Position numbers and translations under genes: made by a program. A DNA stretch of 64,000 nt from UBA8337 sp937907245 (GTDB lineage Bacteria > Pseudomonadota > Alphaproteobacteria > RS24), in assembly GCA_965219485.1 (NCBI GenBank), contig OZ244774.1, positions 1,426,001 to 1,490,000 of the forward strand, given 5' to 3'. Shown here piece by piece: positions 9,909-18,683 of this stretch; position 1 is the first letter of the stretch, and each line of letters starts with the position of its first letter. The notes beneath the pieces are model-generated. The model saw nothing but the letters and a program-made list of their open reading frames with translations. It did not search any database and was not told where the DNA came from.

Positions 9909-10772
9909 CCGCCCCGCCTGAACCCAATCTTGGCGCCGCCGCGCGCCATAGGCCGACGCAACCTCTGCGCCCTGCCCCGCCTCACACAAAGCAAAACAGC
10001 TGGCGCCAGAGCCGCTCATGGCGACATATCTCGCGCCACTGGAGCGCAGCGTCGATAGGCAAAACTCAATCGCCGGCACCAACGATATTGCCGACGCTTG
10101 TAAATCATTCCCTTGCCCCCCAAGAAACGCACATAAATCATCGAGCCCCTGCCATCCGCTTGGTATTTCTTGTGGCGGTAGCTTTTTGGCAACGGGAGAT
10201 AAATTGGCAAATACAGACGCTGTGGATAGAGCCACACGCGGGTTCACCAAAACGATATCAGCGGCTGGCAAATCGGAAAGAGGCGTCAAAACCTCGCCAA
10301 TACCTGTCATCCAGGCGGGCTCTTTTGCCAGACAGACAGGAACATCGGCACCGAGGCGGAGCGCAAGTTCCGCCAAATCGACTGGGTTTAAATCAAGCCC
10401 ATATAATTGCATCAGTCCGCGTAAAGCCGCCGCCGCATCGGCTGAGCCACCGCCCAGGCCTGCCGCAACCGGCAAGTTTTTTTCCAACACCAAACGAGTG
10501 GGCAACGCGCGTCCACAAGCTTGTTCAAGCTCGGTTAAGGCTCGCCAGATTAAATTATCTTCGCTAGGTGCCGCCTCTAAGGCGTGTGAAAAAGCGCCCT
10601 TGATTTCTAAGCTAGACGGGCCCCCACAGCTTTCCATATGCAAATGATCGCCAATGTCACAAAACCCGACAAGGCTCTCAAGCGCATGGTAGCCATCGGC
10701 CGTCTTGCCGCGCACCCGCAGGCTTAAATTTACTTTCGCAGGCGCGAGGAGGCTTAAAGTTGAGGGGGGCAT
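9870..10772 (-). CDS. ispE: 4-diphosphocytidyl-2-C-methyl-D-erythritol kinase
   Basis: GHMP-fold kinase of the MEP isoprenoid pathway, phosphorylating CDP-methylerythritol. 300 residues. The start LLAPAKVNLSLRVRGKTADGYH carries the family's AKVNLxL and DGYH blocks; the glycine-rich ATP loop is PVAAGLGGGSADAAAAL; the C-terminal MSGSGASCF is GHMP motif 3. Lies 12 nt downstream of the TPR gene. Its last 13 codons are encoded opposite the end of the polyprenyl synthase gene, so two isoprenoid genes share 39 bp of antisense sequence. Confidence 0.96.
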   Translation of the reverse strand: MPPSTLSLLAPAKVNLSLRVRGKTADGYHALESLVGFCDIGDHLHMESCGGPSSLEIKGAFSHALEAAPSEDNLIWRALTELEQACGRALPTRLVLEKNLPVAAGLGGGSADAAAALRGLMQLYGLDLNPVDLAELALRLGADVPVCLAKEPAWMTGIGEVLTPLSDLPAADIVLVNPRVALSTASVFANLSPVAKKLPPQEIPSGWQGLDDLCAFLGGQGNDLQASAISLVPAIEFCLSTLRSSGARYVAMSGSGASCFALCEAGQGAEVASAYGARRRQDWVQAGRLIGPSDTKVDEA

Positions 10773-10784
10773 AAGGGCAGCGCC

Positions 10785-12533
10785 TTAAATGGCCGTGCCG
10801 CCGCGCGGCATGTGCGCTTTGGGTTTTTTCTTCTCCGGCGGGCCAAGACCCTTCAGCAATTTGGCTTCAATTTTGGCGCGGTCTTCCGAGCTCGGCTCAA
10901 AGGCCAAGGCCTTGCGCCACTGGTAGCGCGCCTCCACTTTGCGGCCCACCCGCCATAGGGCATCGCCCAAATGATCGGTTACAACGGGGTCTGCACTTTC
11001 GATTTTCGACGCCCGTTCCAGCAAAATCAGGGCTTGTTTGTAATTTCCCAAGCGATAATGGGCCCAGCCCAAACTATCCACGAAAGCACCGTTCTTTGGT
11101 TCTTTTGTCACCGCTTCGCGGATAATTTTCAGTCCCTCATCCAAGTAAATACCTTGGTTGATCCAACTATATCCCAGATAATTCAATACATTGGGCTCAT
11201 CGCCCGAGAGCTTGCGCGCGATCTGCAAATCTAGTTCGGCCATATCCCATGTGCCCAAACGTTCGCGCATCATACCGCGCGCGAAATATAAAAACCAATC
11301 TCGTGGATTGGGGTCTTGCGACGCGCCTGTGCCCATTTCAATCGCTTTGTCATAGGCTGTCTCGGCTTCCGCAAAACGATGTTCGGAGCGATATAAATCG
11401 CCCAGAGAAATAAAGATGTCGCGATTATCCGGCATCGCCCTTGATTGAGCCGACAAGACCGCAATCGCCGCCTCGCTGGCACCGGCTTGAAACAACATTT
11501 GCGCCCGCTGAATTTGGGCATCGGCATAAGATACCGCATCGCTTGAGATGGCGCCAAACTCTTCGGCCGCGCGCACAAAGCGCTCTCGCTGCCCCAGCAA
11601 GCTGGCCACCGCAAAAGAAACACGATCATTTTCAGGGTCTAAATGTTGCGCCATACGATAAAAACCAAGGGCTAATTCCATCCGTTGCTCATTGGCCATG
11701 GCCTCGGCAATGGCGCTAAAGGCGCTGGCAAGACCGGTTTGTGGGTTGGTGCTGAGCGGCTGAGGCGTATTGAATTCGAGGCGCGTTTGCGCCGCTTTGA
11801 TATAGGCATTGTCTAGGTTTTGCGACGCGAAAAACGCATATAATTTGCGGGCCCGTTCGATCTCGCCTTGGCGATGCAAAAACGCGCCATAGGATAGCGT
11901 GAAAAATAAATAGCGCGCGCCGCCCGCCCGTACCGCATCTTGGTAATATCGTTGGGCTTTTTGCGGCTCTGCGTTCAGCTCCAACACACCCGCCGATTGC
12001 GATAAAGGCACCGCTGCAAACACACTGCCGCGCCCTAGTTTTTCAATGGCTCGGTCTCGGGCGGCTTCATCGCCTTGCGCTACGCTAATCCACAACCGAA
12101 TATTTGGGTTCAGCATTTCTGCAAAAGGCCCCTTTTCCATCGCATCTAGATGGGTGAGGGCTTGTTTATAATCTTTATGTTTAAACGCATCGATAGCCAA
12201 CAAAAGACGGGCTTGCCGGTTTTCTTGTTTGCCGGCGACAATGCGCTCCGCCGTAACAACACTCGCGTCTATTTGGCCTGCCAAAATTTGTGCCTGCAGC
12301 GCCTCGCGCAACAAACGTTCGTCCTTTGGGCGCGCCAGAAGCGCCATCGACCAATAGTCTCCCGCGGCTTCAGAATCTTTGGAAAGCGTGGCTTGGCGGG
12401 CGGCAAGATAAGCCCCAGAGGCGCCTTGCTCGATGATATAAGCGTCAACGCGTTGCGATATATAAACAACGCCCGACGCCACTAGCGCACTGACGCCAGC
12501 TAAACCCATCAAAATGCCGTTCCGCCAATTCAT
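10785..12533 (-). CDS. TPR-repeat protein with N-terminal membrane anchor
   Basis: 582 residues. One hydrophobic stretch near the start (about residues 8-26, preceded by MNWRNG) looks like a signal-anchor. The rest is helical tetratricopeptide-type repeats, clearest in DNRDIFISLGDLYRSEHRF..EAETAYDKAIEMG, NVLNYLGYSWINQG, FVDSLGWAHYRLGNYKQALILLERA and VTDHLGDALWRVGRKVEARYQWRKAL. The C-terminus is basic and proline-rich. Such TPR proteins are often found beside ETF-QO and ispE in alphaproteobacteria; the role is probably periplasmic scaffolding, but no specific function can be assigned. Located 87 nt downstream of the ETF-QO gene. Confidence 0.85.
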   Translation of the reverse strand: MNWRNGILMGLAGVSALVASGVVYISQRVDAYIIEQGASGAYLAARQATLSKDSEAAGDYWSMALLARPKDERLLREALQAQILAGQIDASVVTAERIVAGKQENRQARLLLAIDAFKHKDYKQALTHLDAMEKGPFAEMLNPNIRLWISVAQGDEAARDRAIEKLGRGSVFAAVPLSQSAGVLELNAEPQKAQRYYQDAVRAGGARYLFFTLSYGAFLHRQGEIERARKLYAFFASQNLDNAYIKAAQTRLEFNTPQPLSTNPQTGLASAFSAIAEAMANEQRMELALGFYRMAQHLDPENDRVSFAVASLLGQRERFVRAAEEFGAISSDAVSYADAQIQRAQMLFQAGASEAAIAVLSAQSRAMPDNRDIFISLGDLYRSEHRFAEAETAYDKAIEMGTGASQDPNPRDWFLYFARGMMRERLGTWDMAELDLQIARKLSGDEPNVLNYLGYSWINQGIYLDEGLKIIREAVTKEPKNGAFVDSLGWAHYRLGNYKQALILLERASKIESADPVVTDHLGDALWRVGRKVEARYQWRKALAFEPSSEDRAKIEAKLLKGLGPPEKKKPKAHMPRGGTAI

Positions 12534-12620
12534 AGAAATCCCACCTTCCTGCGTGTTGGATTGCCTATTAGTGTAACCACTCGTGCGCGCAACTCAAGGC
12601 GCTATAAAAGCGAAACAGAG

Positions 12621-14333
12621 TTACATATTCGGGTAATTTGGCCCGCCTGCGCCCTCTGGCACCACCCAATTAATATTCTGACTTGGGCACTTAATATCGC
12701 AGGTCTTGCAATGCACGCAGTTTTGCGCATTGATTTGCAAACGCGGATTGTCGCCATTTTCTTCCGCCACAATTTCATAAACACCCGCCGGGCAATAGCG
12801 TTGCGCTGGCTCGTCGTAGTCGCGCAAGTTTACCTCAATCGGCACCGACGCATCTTTCAGGGTCAAATGTGCGGGCTGGTCTTCTTCGTGGTTGGTGGCA
12901 GATAAAAACACGGACGACAATTTGTCGAAAGCCACTTCATTGTCATATTTTGGATAATCAATGGGCTTGCACTCAGAGGCTTTTTTCAAGCTCGCATGAT
13001 CCGATTTCGTGTGGTGCATCGTGAACGGCAAGCCGATGCGCAAAGTCCGCATCCACATTTCTACGCCGCCCAAAATTGTACCCAAAATAGTGCCGAATTT
13101 AGTCAGCAGCGGCTTCACATTACGCACCATCGACAATTCTTTGGCAACGCGCGAGCCGTCATAAGCGGTTTGATAGGCTTCCAACTCATCATGCGAGCGA
13201 CCCGAGGTGACCGCATCAAAAGCCGCTTCAGCCGCCATAATTCCAGTTTCCATAGCGTTATGGCTGCCTTTAATACGCGGCAGATTAACAAAACCAGCCG
13301 AGCAACCAATCAGCGCGCCACCGGGGAATGCCAGTTTTGGCACCGACTGATAGCCGCCTTCGGTAATCGCGCGGGCGCCATATGAAATGCGCTTGCCGCC
13401 TTGCAAAACAGGTTTGATGGCAGGGTGCATTTTGAAGCGCTGAAACTCGTCATAGGGCGAGAGATGCGGATTTTGATAATTCAAATGGGTCACAAAACCG
13501 ATCGACACAAGGCCCTCGCCAAAGTGATACATCCAGGAGCCACCGCCAGTTTTATTATCTAGCGGCCAGCCGAATGTGTGCTGCACATAGCCCGGCTTGT
13601 GCTGCGCAGGGTCGATTTGCCATAGCTCTTTAATGCCCAGACCAAATTTTTGATAATCGCTATCTTTATCCAGCTCATATTGCGCGATGGCAGCTTTGGA
13701 AAGCGAGCCTCGCACGCCTTCGCCGAGCAATGTATATTTTGCCAGCAATTCCATGCCAGGCATCCAACCGTCTTTTTTAGTGCCTTCTTTAGACACGCCC
13801 ATGTCGCCCGTGGCCACACCTCGAACGGCGCCATTTTCGTCCAACAGCAATTCAGCCGCCGCAAAGCCTGGGTAAATTTCTACGCCCATGCCTTCCGCTT
13901 GTTCGGCCAACCAGCGCGCGACATTGCCGAGGCTGGCAATATAATTGCCATGGTTTTTCATCAAAGGTGGCAACATGAAGTTTGGCAGCGGGAAAGAACC
14001 CGCAGGGCCCAGAACCAAGAAACGGTCACTCGTTACTTCTGTTTCCAATGGAGCCCCCATGGCTTTCCAATCGGGGAACAAACGCTCGATGCCGACCGGA
14101 TCAATAACCGCGCCAGAAAGAATATGAGCGCCAATTTCAGAGCCCTTCTCCAGAACACAAACCGAGACCTCTTCGCCTTTTTCGGCCGCCATTTGTTTCA
14201 AACGAATCGCCGCCGACAGACCCGCAGGGCCGCCACCAACAATCACCACATCATATTCCATGCCTTCGCGTTCTTCGGGGGCCAAAGCCCAGCCTTGGCG
14301 CGTGTTGACCTGATTTACTGGCAATTCACTCAT
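12621..14333 (-). CDS. electron transfer flavoprotein-ubiquinone oxidoreductase
   Basis: Inner-membrane FAD and 4Fe-4S enzyme that passes electrons from ETF (fatty acid and amino acid oxidation) to ubiquinone. 570 residues. N-terminal dinucleotide fold YDVVIVGGGPAGLSAAIRL; an IGCSAGFVNLPRIKGSHNAM block; and a C-terminal ferredoxin-like cluster site with four cysteines near residues 539-549 (NCVHCKTCDIKCPSQN). ATG at 14333 gives MSELPVNQ. A plausible promoter lies 40 nt upstream (14373-14401). Implies a respiring organism that oxidises fatty or branched-chain acids. Confidence 0.97.
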   Translation of the reverse strand: MSELPVNQVNTRQGWALAPEEREGMEYDVVIVGGGPAGLSAAIRLKQMAAEKGEEVSVCVLEKGSEIGAHILSGAVIDPVGIERLFPDWKAMGAPLETEVTSDRFLVLGPAGSFPLPNFMLPPLMKNHGNYIASLGNVARWLAEQAEGMGVEIYPGFAAAELLLDENGAVRGVATGDMGVSKEGTKKDGWMPGMELLAKYTLLGEGVRGSLSKAAIAQYELDKDSDYQKFGLGIKELWQIDPAQHKPGYVQHTFGWPLDNKTGGGSWMYHFGEGLVSIGFVTHLNYQNPHLSPYDEFQRFKMHPAIKPVLQGGKRISYGARAITEGGYQSVPKLAFPGGALIGCSAGFVNLPRIKGSHNAMETGIMAAEAAFDAVTSGRSHDELEAYQTAYDGSRVAKELSMVRNVKPLLTKFGTILGTILGGVEMWMRTLRIGLPFTMHHTKSDHASLKKASECKPIDYPKYDNEVAFDKLSSVFLSATNHEEDQPAHLTLKDASVPIEVNLRDYDEPAQRYCPAGVYEIVAEENGDNPRLQINAQNCVHCKTCDIKCPSQNINWVVPEGAGGPNYPNM

Positions 14334-14372
14334 TTTATGCTCCGTTTAAAAACTGTCGCTAATTTGGCGTTT

Positions 14373-14401
14373 TCTATAGCAGAAAAACCGCCTTGCGTCA
14401 C
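14373..14401 (-). promoter_or_regulatory. putative sigma-70-like promoter of ETF-QO gene
   Basis: On the minus strand GTGACG (14396-14401) is separated by 17 nt from TATAGA (14373-14378); each matches 4 of 6 consensus bases. The ETF-QO start codon is 40 nt further on. Moderate support from sequence only. Confidence 0.4.
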
Positions 14402-14588
14402 CGTTATGACAAAATTTATTGCCGCTAGTTCTGATAGATATAGGTTTTTGCCGCCGCTCTACCAAGCCACGCAACGCCCATGCGACCCTTTGTCATTATA
14501 GTATGCGGCTCGGCTTCTATTTGGTGATAAAACGACATTTATCTGAGCCAAAGCGAACGAAGCAGCTTATCTTACAGACACCTAAATT

Positions 14589-15542
14589 ATGAGGAGCTGC
14601 GGCCAGCCAATGACCGGTTTGACCCAACATCAAATAATCGACTTGCTGCGCCAGCACCTAGAGGCGGGCTGCACCGATGTGCTGGCCGAATCGCCGGTGC
14701 ATTATTACCAGCAAGGCACGGTAACTGCGCCAGAACTAGGGCAAAGCCCAGAATTAAGGCAAAGCCCAGAACTAGGGCAAAGCCCAGAACTAGGACACAA
14801 CGAAGAGACGCCTCTATCGCAAATGCCGCCAGCGCTGCACGAAGCGCCGCAAGCCTCTTTAGCCCCAACCTCTATTGTTAAGCCGGCGATGCCAATTGCC
14901 AAGCCCACAAACCCGAGCGTCGGCGGCAATGAAATAAAACACGCCATCGCCATGGCAAAAAAAGTGGCAGCGGCAGCCGATACGCTCGAACAGTTAAGCC
15001 AAGCGATAGAAAGTTTCGAACTTTGCGGGCTAAAATCCACCGCAAAAAACTGTGTCTTCCAAGATGGCACGCTCGGCGCCAAAGTCATGCTCATCGGCGA
15101 AGCTCCGGGCAAAGAAGAAGACCTAGAGGGCAGACCCTTTGTGGGCCCTGCCGGGCAAATGCTTGACAAAATGCTGGCCTCTATTGGCCTCAGCCGCGAC
15201 GAGAACATTTATATGACCAATATCGTGCCGTGGCGGCCACCTGGAAACCGCTCTCCATCGGCCGATGAAATTGCCATTTGCCAACCTTTTGTGGAGCGCC
15301 ACATCGAATTGGCTCAACCTGAAATTTTATGGCTTGCTGGCAATATATCCAGCAAGACGCTGCTAGGAACGCAAGTTGGCATTACCAAACTCCGGGGCCA
15401 ATGGCAGACCTATCAGCCTGAGACCTTGAAGCTGAAAGCTTTGCCGATGCTGCACCCTGCCTATGTGGTGCGTCGGCCAGAAACCAAAGCGGATGTTTGG
15501 TCTGATTTATGCGAATTAAAATCTAAATTGGTGAACGCTTGA
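14589..15542 (+). CDS. family-4-like uracil-DNA glycosylase with repeat-bearing N-terminal extension
   Basis: Removes uracil from DNA. 317 residues from ATG 14589; a second in-frame ATG at 14610 follows GAGGAG (14591-14596) by 13 nt and may be the real start. The catalytic domain begins near residue 130: GEAPGKEEDLEGRPFVGPAG is the family-4 active-site block, followed by PWRPPGNRSP and LPMLHPAYV. Of the four cysteines that hold the 4Fe-4S cluster in family 4, two positions are replaced (F143 and W215) while C146 and C231 remain, so a canonical cluster is unlikely. Residues about 48-70 are an 18-bp repeat (PELGQS units) in a low-complexity linker. The stop overlaps the TTG start of the lytic transglycosylase gene. 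Confidence 0.9.
   Translation: MRSCGQPMTGLTQHQIIDLLRQHLEAGCTDVLAESPVHYYQQGTVTAPELGQSPELRQSPELGQSPELGHNEETPLSQMPPALHEAPQASLAPTSIVKPAMPIAKPTNPSVGGNEIKHAIAMAKKVAAAADTLEQLSQAIESFELCGLKSTAKNCVFQDGTLGAKVMLIGEAPGKEEDLEGRPFVGPAGQMLDKMLASIGLSRDENIYMTNIVPWRPPGNRSPSADEIAICQPFVERHIELAQPEILWLAGNISSKTLLGTQVGITKLRGQWQTYQPETLKLKALPMLHPAYVVRRPETKADVWSDLCELKSKLVNA
14731..14798 (+). repeat. 18-bp tandem repeat inside the UDG gene
   Basis: Three full copies and one partial copy of the unit CAGAACTAGGGCAAAGCC begin at 14731, 14749, 14767 and 14785. Copy 2 differs by two bases. The period is six codons, giving P-E-L-G/R-Q-S repeats in the linker ahead of the glycosylase domain. Confidence 0.95.
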
Positions 15543-17329
15543 AACCGCTAGGCAAGATTTGGCCCAATGCGTCCCTCGGAATGCTGTGCGCGCTGGTTCT
15601 ATTGGGCGTCGGCTCGTCTGCGCTGGCCAAACCTTCGCCCCCGCCGCGGCCAGCTTTTGAAACGGCGGCGAAACTTCCAGATAGCGTTTTATATCAAAAT
15701 ATTTTCGAGCTGCAAAAAACCGGTAGCTGGCGACGTGCCGACCGCCTGATCAATCAGTTAGAAAAACCAACCCTTATGGGGCATGTCTTGTTCCAACGCT
15801 ATATGCACCCAACCGCCTATCGTGCGCGCTGGACGGAGTTGCGGGATTGGCTTAAAAATTACGCCGATCAGCCCGGTGCTTGGCAGGTTTATAAATTGGC
15901 GCAAAAGCGAAAACCACGCGGTGTTTCTATGCCCAAGCGACCGCCATCTCGGGTTTATTTCAACGAGAAACTGAGCCGTGGCCAAAGCCTGTTTCGCACC
16001 CATACCGCGCGGCGGATTAAAAAAGAAGTCAGCTCTATGGTGCGTCGTGAGCGCCCAACCCAAGCGCTGAAATATATAAAACAAACGGCGCAAGACGTTC
16101 GACTAAACGCCGCCGAGACCGATTTTTTGAAATCACTCATCGCGCGCTCCTATTACATCGAAGGAAAAGTGCCACAAGCTTTAGAGCTGGCGCTGGAGGC
16201 CACGCGGTCACGCCAATATGTGCAAATGGCAGACTGGCATGTTGGCTTGGCGGCCTATCGATTGGGAAAACTGGATCAGGCGATTTACCATTTTGAAAAA
16301 CTGGCGCTCAACCGAACCGCCAGCCCCAAGCTACGGGCAAAAGCGTCTTATTGGACGGCGCGGGGATTGCGAGATAAAGGCAACATACGAGAAGCGGAAT
16401 TGCATTTGCGTTCGGCGGCCCAAAGTGGGCCTAATTTCTATGCGCTTCTGGCCATGCAACATATGCGCAATGGCTTGATTATCGATTGGCGGCGCGCCGA
16501 TGAAAACACCGGAAACCTATTTGCGTCGCATCCGGCATTGCGGCGCGCCCAGGCCTTGCGCGAGGCTGACCAGGAAGAATTGGCCGAATTAGAATTATTA
16601 TACCTGCAAGAAAGAGTCAGCGAGATAGATGCGCGAGCCCTACTGTCCTATGCGCGCGACAATAAATATCCGGCTGTGCAATTAGCGCTGGCGTCTCGCC
16701 TCGGTGGGCGCATCTCCAATGGCCTGCCGCTTCCCTTATATGAAAGCAGCTATCCGGTTGTGGATATCGTGCCCAGCTCTAAACCCAGCGATAAACAAAA
16801 ACTAAAGACAGTGGATGCAGCCCTCGTGCATGCTTTGGTGCGCCAAGAAAGTCGTTTTAAGGCACGGGCGAAATCTCACGCAGGGGCGCGCGGGTTAATG
16901 CAAATCATGCCTAGCACGGCGGCTTTCGTGACCGGAGATCGCAGCCTGTTTCGACGCTCCGGTCGCGATCAATTGCTGGATGCCGACCTGAACCTAGAGA
17001 TTGGCAATCGTTATTTAAGCATGCTGCTAGGCGAGCGATATTTTGATAAAAGTCTTATCTTGGCGCTGGCTGCCTATAATGGGGGGCCAGGCAATGTTCG
17101 GCGGTGGCGCCGCGAGCTCAAAGGCGTTACGGATCCACTGTTGTTCATCGAAAGCTTGCCCGCCCCAGAAACGCGGGACTATGTTCAAAAGGTTATGAGC
17201 AACCTATGGATATATCGCGATCGCTTGCGCCAAGAGCCGATAAGCCAACGCATATTGGCAGCCGAAAGCTGGCCGCGCTATCACGCGCAAGACAAGCTGC
17301 ACACGTCGGCGCCAGCAGGCTTACAATAA
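15539..17329 (+). CDS. soluble lytic murein transglycosylase (Slt70-like)
   Basis: Periplasmic enzyme cleaving peptidoglycan glycan strands to anhydromuropeptides. 596 residues. N-terminal signal peptide (KPLGKIWPN then LGMLCALVLLGVGSSALA); a long alpha-helical repeat domain; C-terminal lysozyme-like SLT domain with ALVHALVRQESRFKARAKS (catalytic Glu in the RQES), GARGLMQIMPSTA and AAYNGGPGNVRRW. The start is TTG at 15539, overlapping the UDG stop (TTGA), so expression is probably coupled; the internal ATG at 15581 would remove the basic start of the signal peptide. Ends 9 bp from the convergent atpF. Confidence 0.93.
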   Translation: MKPLGKIWPNASLGMLCALVLLGVGSSALAKPSPPPRPAFETAAKLPDSVLYQNIFELQKTGSWRRADRLINQLEKPTLMGHVLFQRYMHPTAYRARWTELRDWLKNYADQPGAWQVYKLAQKRKPRGVSMPKRPPSRVYFNEKLSRGQSLFRTHTARRIKKEVSSMVRRERPTQALKYIKQTAQDVRLNAAETDFLKSLIARSYYIEGKVPQALELALEATRSRQYVQMADWHVGLAAYRLGKLDQAIYHFEKLALNRTASPKLRAKASYWTARGLRDKGNIREAELHLRSAAQSGPNFYALLAMQHMRNGLIIDWRRADENTGNLFASHPALRRAQALREADQEELAELELLYLQERVSEIDARALLSYARDNKYPAVQLALASRLGGRISNGLPLPLYESSYPVVDIVPSSKPSDKQKLKTVDAALVHALVRQESRFKARAKSHAGARGLMQIMPSTAAFVTGDRSLFRRSGRDQLLDADLNLEIGNRYLSMLLGERYFDKSLILALAAYNGGPGNVRRWRRELKGVTDPLLFIESLPAPETRDYVQKVMSNLWIYRDRLRQEPISQRILAAESWPRYHAQDKLHTSAPAGLQ

Positions 17330-17338
17330 TATTTTGAT

Positions 17339-17821
17339 TTAGTTGAGGCGAGAGCCAAGCTCGGAGATGTTTTCATCTACCAGCTTTTTCGCCGCCGCAG
17401 CACTCAGGCCCGAAGCTACCAAATTGGCAGCGGCGTCGACAGCCAAACTGGCAATCGCCGTGCGCACTTCTTTTTGCAACAGCTCTTCCGCCCGCTTAAT
17501 TTTGCTTTCGGCTTGCGCTGTGCGGCGCTCCATCGCGCTTTGCATAGCTTCGCGGGCCTCGCTTGCTGTGCGTTCTGCCGATTGTTTGGCTTGCGCGACA
17601 ATTTCTTCTGCTTGCTTTTCAGCCTGCTTACGCTGGGCTTCATAGTCAGCCAAAACTTTTTCAGCTTCCTTGCGCAATGTGCGAGCCTGCTCTAATTCAT
17701 CGGCAATTTCAGACGATTTTTCGTCCAAAGATTGCATTAGTTTTTTCGGCAGGCCGAAATAAACAAACGCGCCGATGACGGTAAAAAACGCGAGGGCAAC
17801 AAAGAAGCTTTCATCAAACAT
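17339..17821 (-). CDS. atpF: F0F1 ATP synthase subunit b
   Basis: Peripheral-stalk subunit linking F0 to F1. 160 residues: one N-terminal membrane helix (FFVALAFFTVIGAFVYFGL) then a long charged coiled coil (LEQARTLRKEAEKVLADYEAQ onward) and an alanine-rich C-terminal helix. Last gene of the F0 operon, 5 nt after the b' gene. Its 3' end is 9 bp from the convergent transglycosylase gene with no visible terminator. Confidence 0.94.
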   Translation of the reverse strand: MFDESFFVALAFFTVIGAFVYFGLPKKLMQSLDEKSSEIADELEQARTLRKEAEKVLADYEAQRKQAEKQAEEIVAQAKQSAERTASEAREAMQSAMERRTAQAESKIKRAEELLQKEVRTAIASLAVDAAANLVASGLSAAAAKKLVDENISELGSRLN

Positions 17822-17826
17822 AAGAC

Positions 17827-18336
17827 TTATCCTGCTTTAACGGTATCAGATGGGGAGGAAAAGGCTTGCGTTACCGCTTTGGCAACCGCTTTCTCATCGG
17901 CTTTTTCGACGCCCACAGCCGACATTACGTCTGCCACGATATCTTGAGCCGCGCTTTGCAGCCCTTCCATAGCCTTGGTGCGAGCTTTTTCGAGGCGCGC
18001 ATCCGCCGCTTTCGCAGATTTTGCTAAGCTGGCATCCAGCTCGCCTTTTTGACGCTCGGTTTCGGCTTGCACCTCAGCCCGCATGTCTTGCGCCAGCCCC
18101 AGCGCACGAGTGCGCGCTTGGGCTAGAGCTTCTTCATAAGCCGCAAGAGCCGTTTCTGCTTTATCACGCAAGGCTTCCGCTTTCGCCAGATCACCTTCCA
18201 TTTGTTCGGCTCGCGCCGCCAAAGTTCCGGTGATGCGCGGCAGCACAACAACTGCCATCACCAGATAAAGAGTGACAAAACAAATCGCCAGCCAAAATAG
18301 CTGGGAGCCAAAACTGCTTGGATCAAGCTGTGGCAT
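17827..18336 (-). CDS. atpG: F0F1 ATP synthase subunit b'
   Basis: Second, diverged b-type stalk subunit, as found in alphaproteobacteria, cyanobacteria and chloroplasts, forming a b-b' heterodimer. 169 residues: MPQLDPSSFGSQLFWLAICF leads into a membrane helix, then VLPRI, a characteristic block of the b' group, and a coiled coil. AGGAGG precedes the ATG. Located between atpE and atpF, as expected. Confidence 0.9.
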   Translation of the reverse strand: MPQLDPSSFGSQLFWLAICFVTLYLVMAVVVLPRITGTLAARAEQMEGDLAKAEALRDKAETALAAYEEALAQARTRALGLAQDMRAEVQAETERQKGELDASLAKSAKAADARLEKARTKAMEGLQSAAQDIVADVMSAVGVEKADEKAVAKAVTQAFSSPSDTVKAG

Positions 18337-18390
18337 TGGCGGCCTCCTGGGCTTTAAGTTAAGTTAACGTTCAAACTTGAGGTTTGTTGA

Positions 18391-18618
18391 TTAGACAACA
18401 AACAGCAAGATAAGAGCGATAATCAGACCAAATAGGCCTGTGGCTTCTGCAAGAGCAAAGCCGAGCAGGAGGTTCGGGAACTGACCTTGGGCTGCACTTG
18501 GGTTGCGCAAGGCGCCTGCCAAATAATTACCAAAAATCGTACCGATTGAGATACCCGCTCCGGCTAGAGCGATACATGCGATACCTGCGCCAATATATTT
18601 TGCTGCTTCTGCTTCCAT
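18391..18618 (-). CDS. atpE: F0F1 ATP synthase subunit c
   Basis: Proteolipid of the rotating c-ring. 75 residues, two membrane helices joined by the polar loop RNPSAAQGQ. The ion-binding carboxylate is the Glu in LLLGFALAEATGLFGL; nothing in the site indicates sodium rather than proton specificity. I choose the ATG at 18618 (MEAEAAKYIGAG), which matches the length of alphaproteobacterial c subunits and has GGAG 9 nt ahead; an ATG 15 nt upstream contains that ribosome site within its own codons. Confidence 0.95.
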   Translation of the reverse strand: MEAEAAKYIGAGIACIALAGAGISIGTIFGNYLAGALRNPSAAQGQFPNLLLGFALAEATGLFGLIIALILLFVV

Positions 18619-18683
18619 GATCTTAGTCTCCATTTTGCCCGTAGGCGTAGTTAAGTGGTTAATTTAGTCGTAAAGTTTCAAAG

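Noticed and set aside
9887..10567. 226-codon open frame opposite ispE
   Set aside because: Arg/Pro-rich translation with no domain; ispE is well supported.
13650..14501. 283-codon open frame opposite the ETF-QO gene
   Set aside because: ETF-QO is unmistakable on the other strand; the opposite frame reads as His/Arg/Phe-rich noise typical of a shadow frame.
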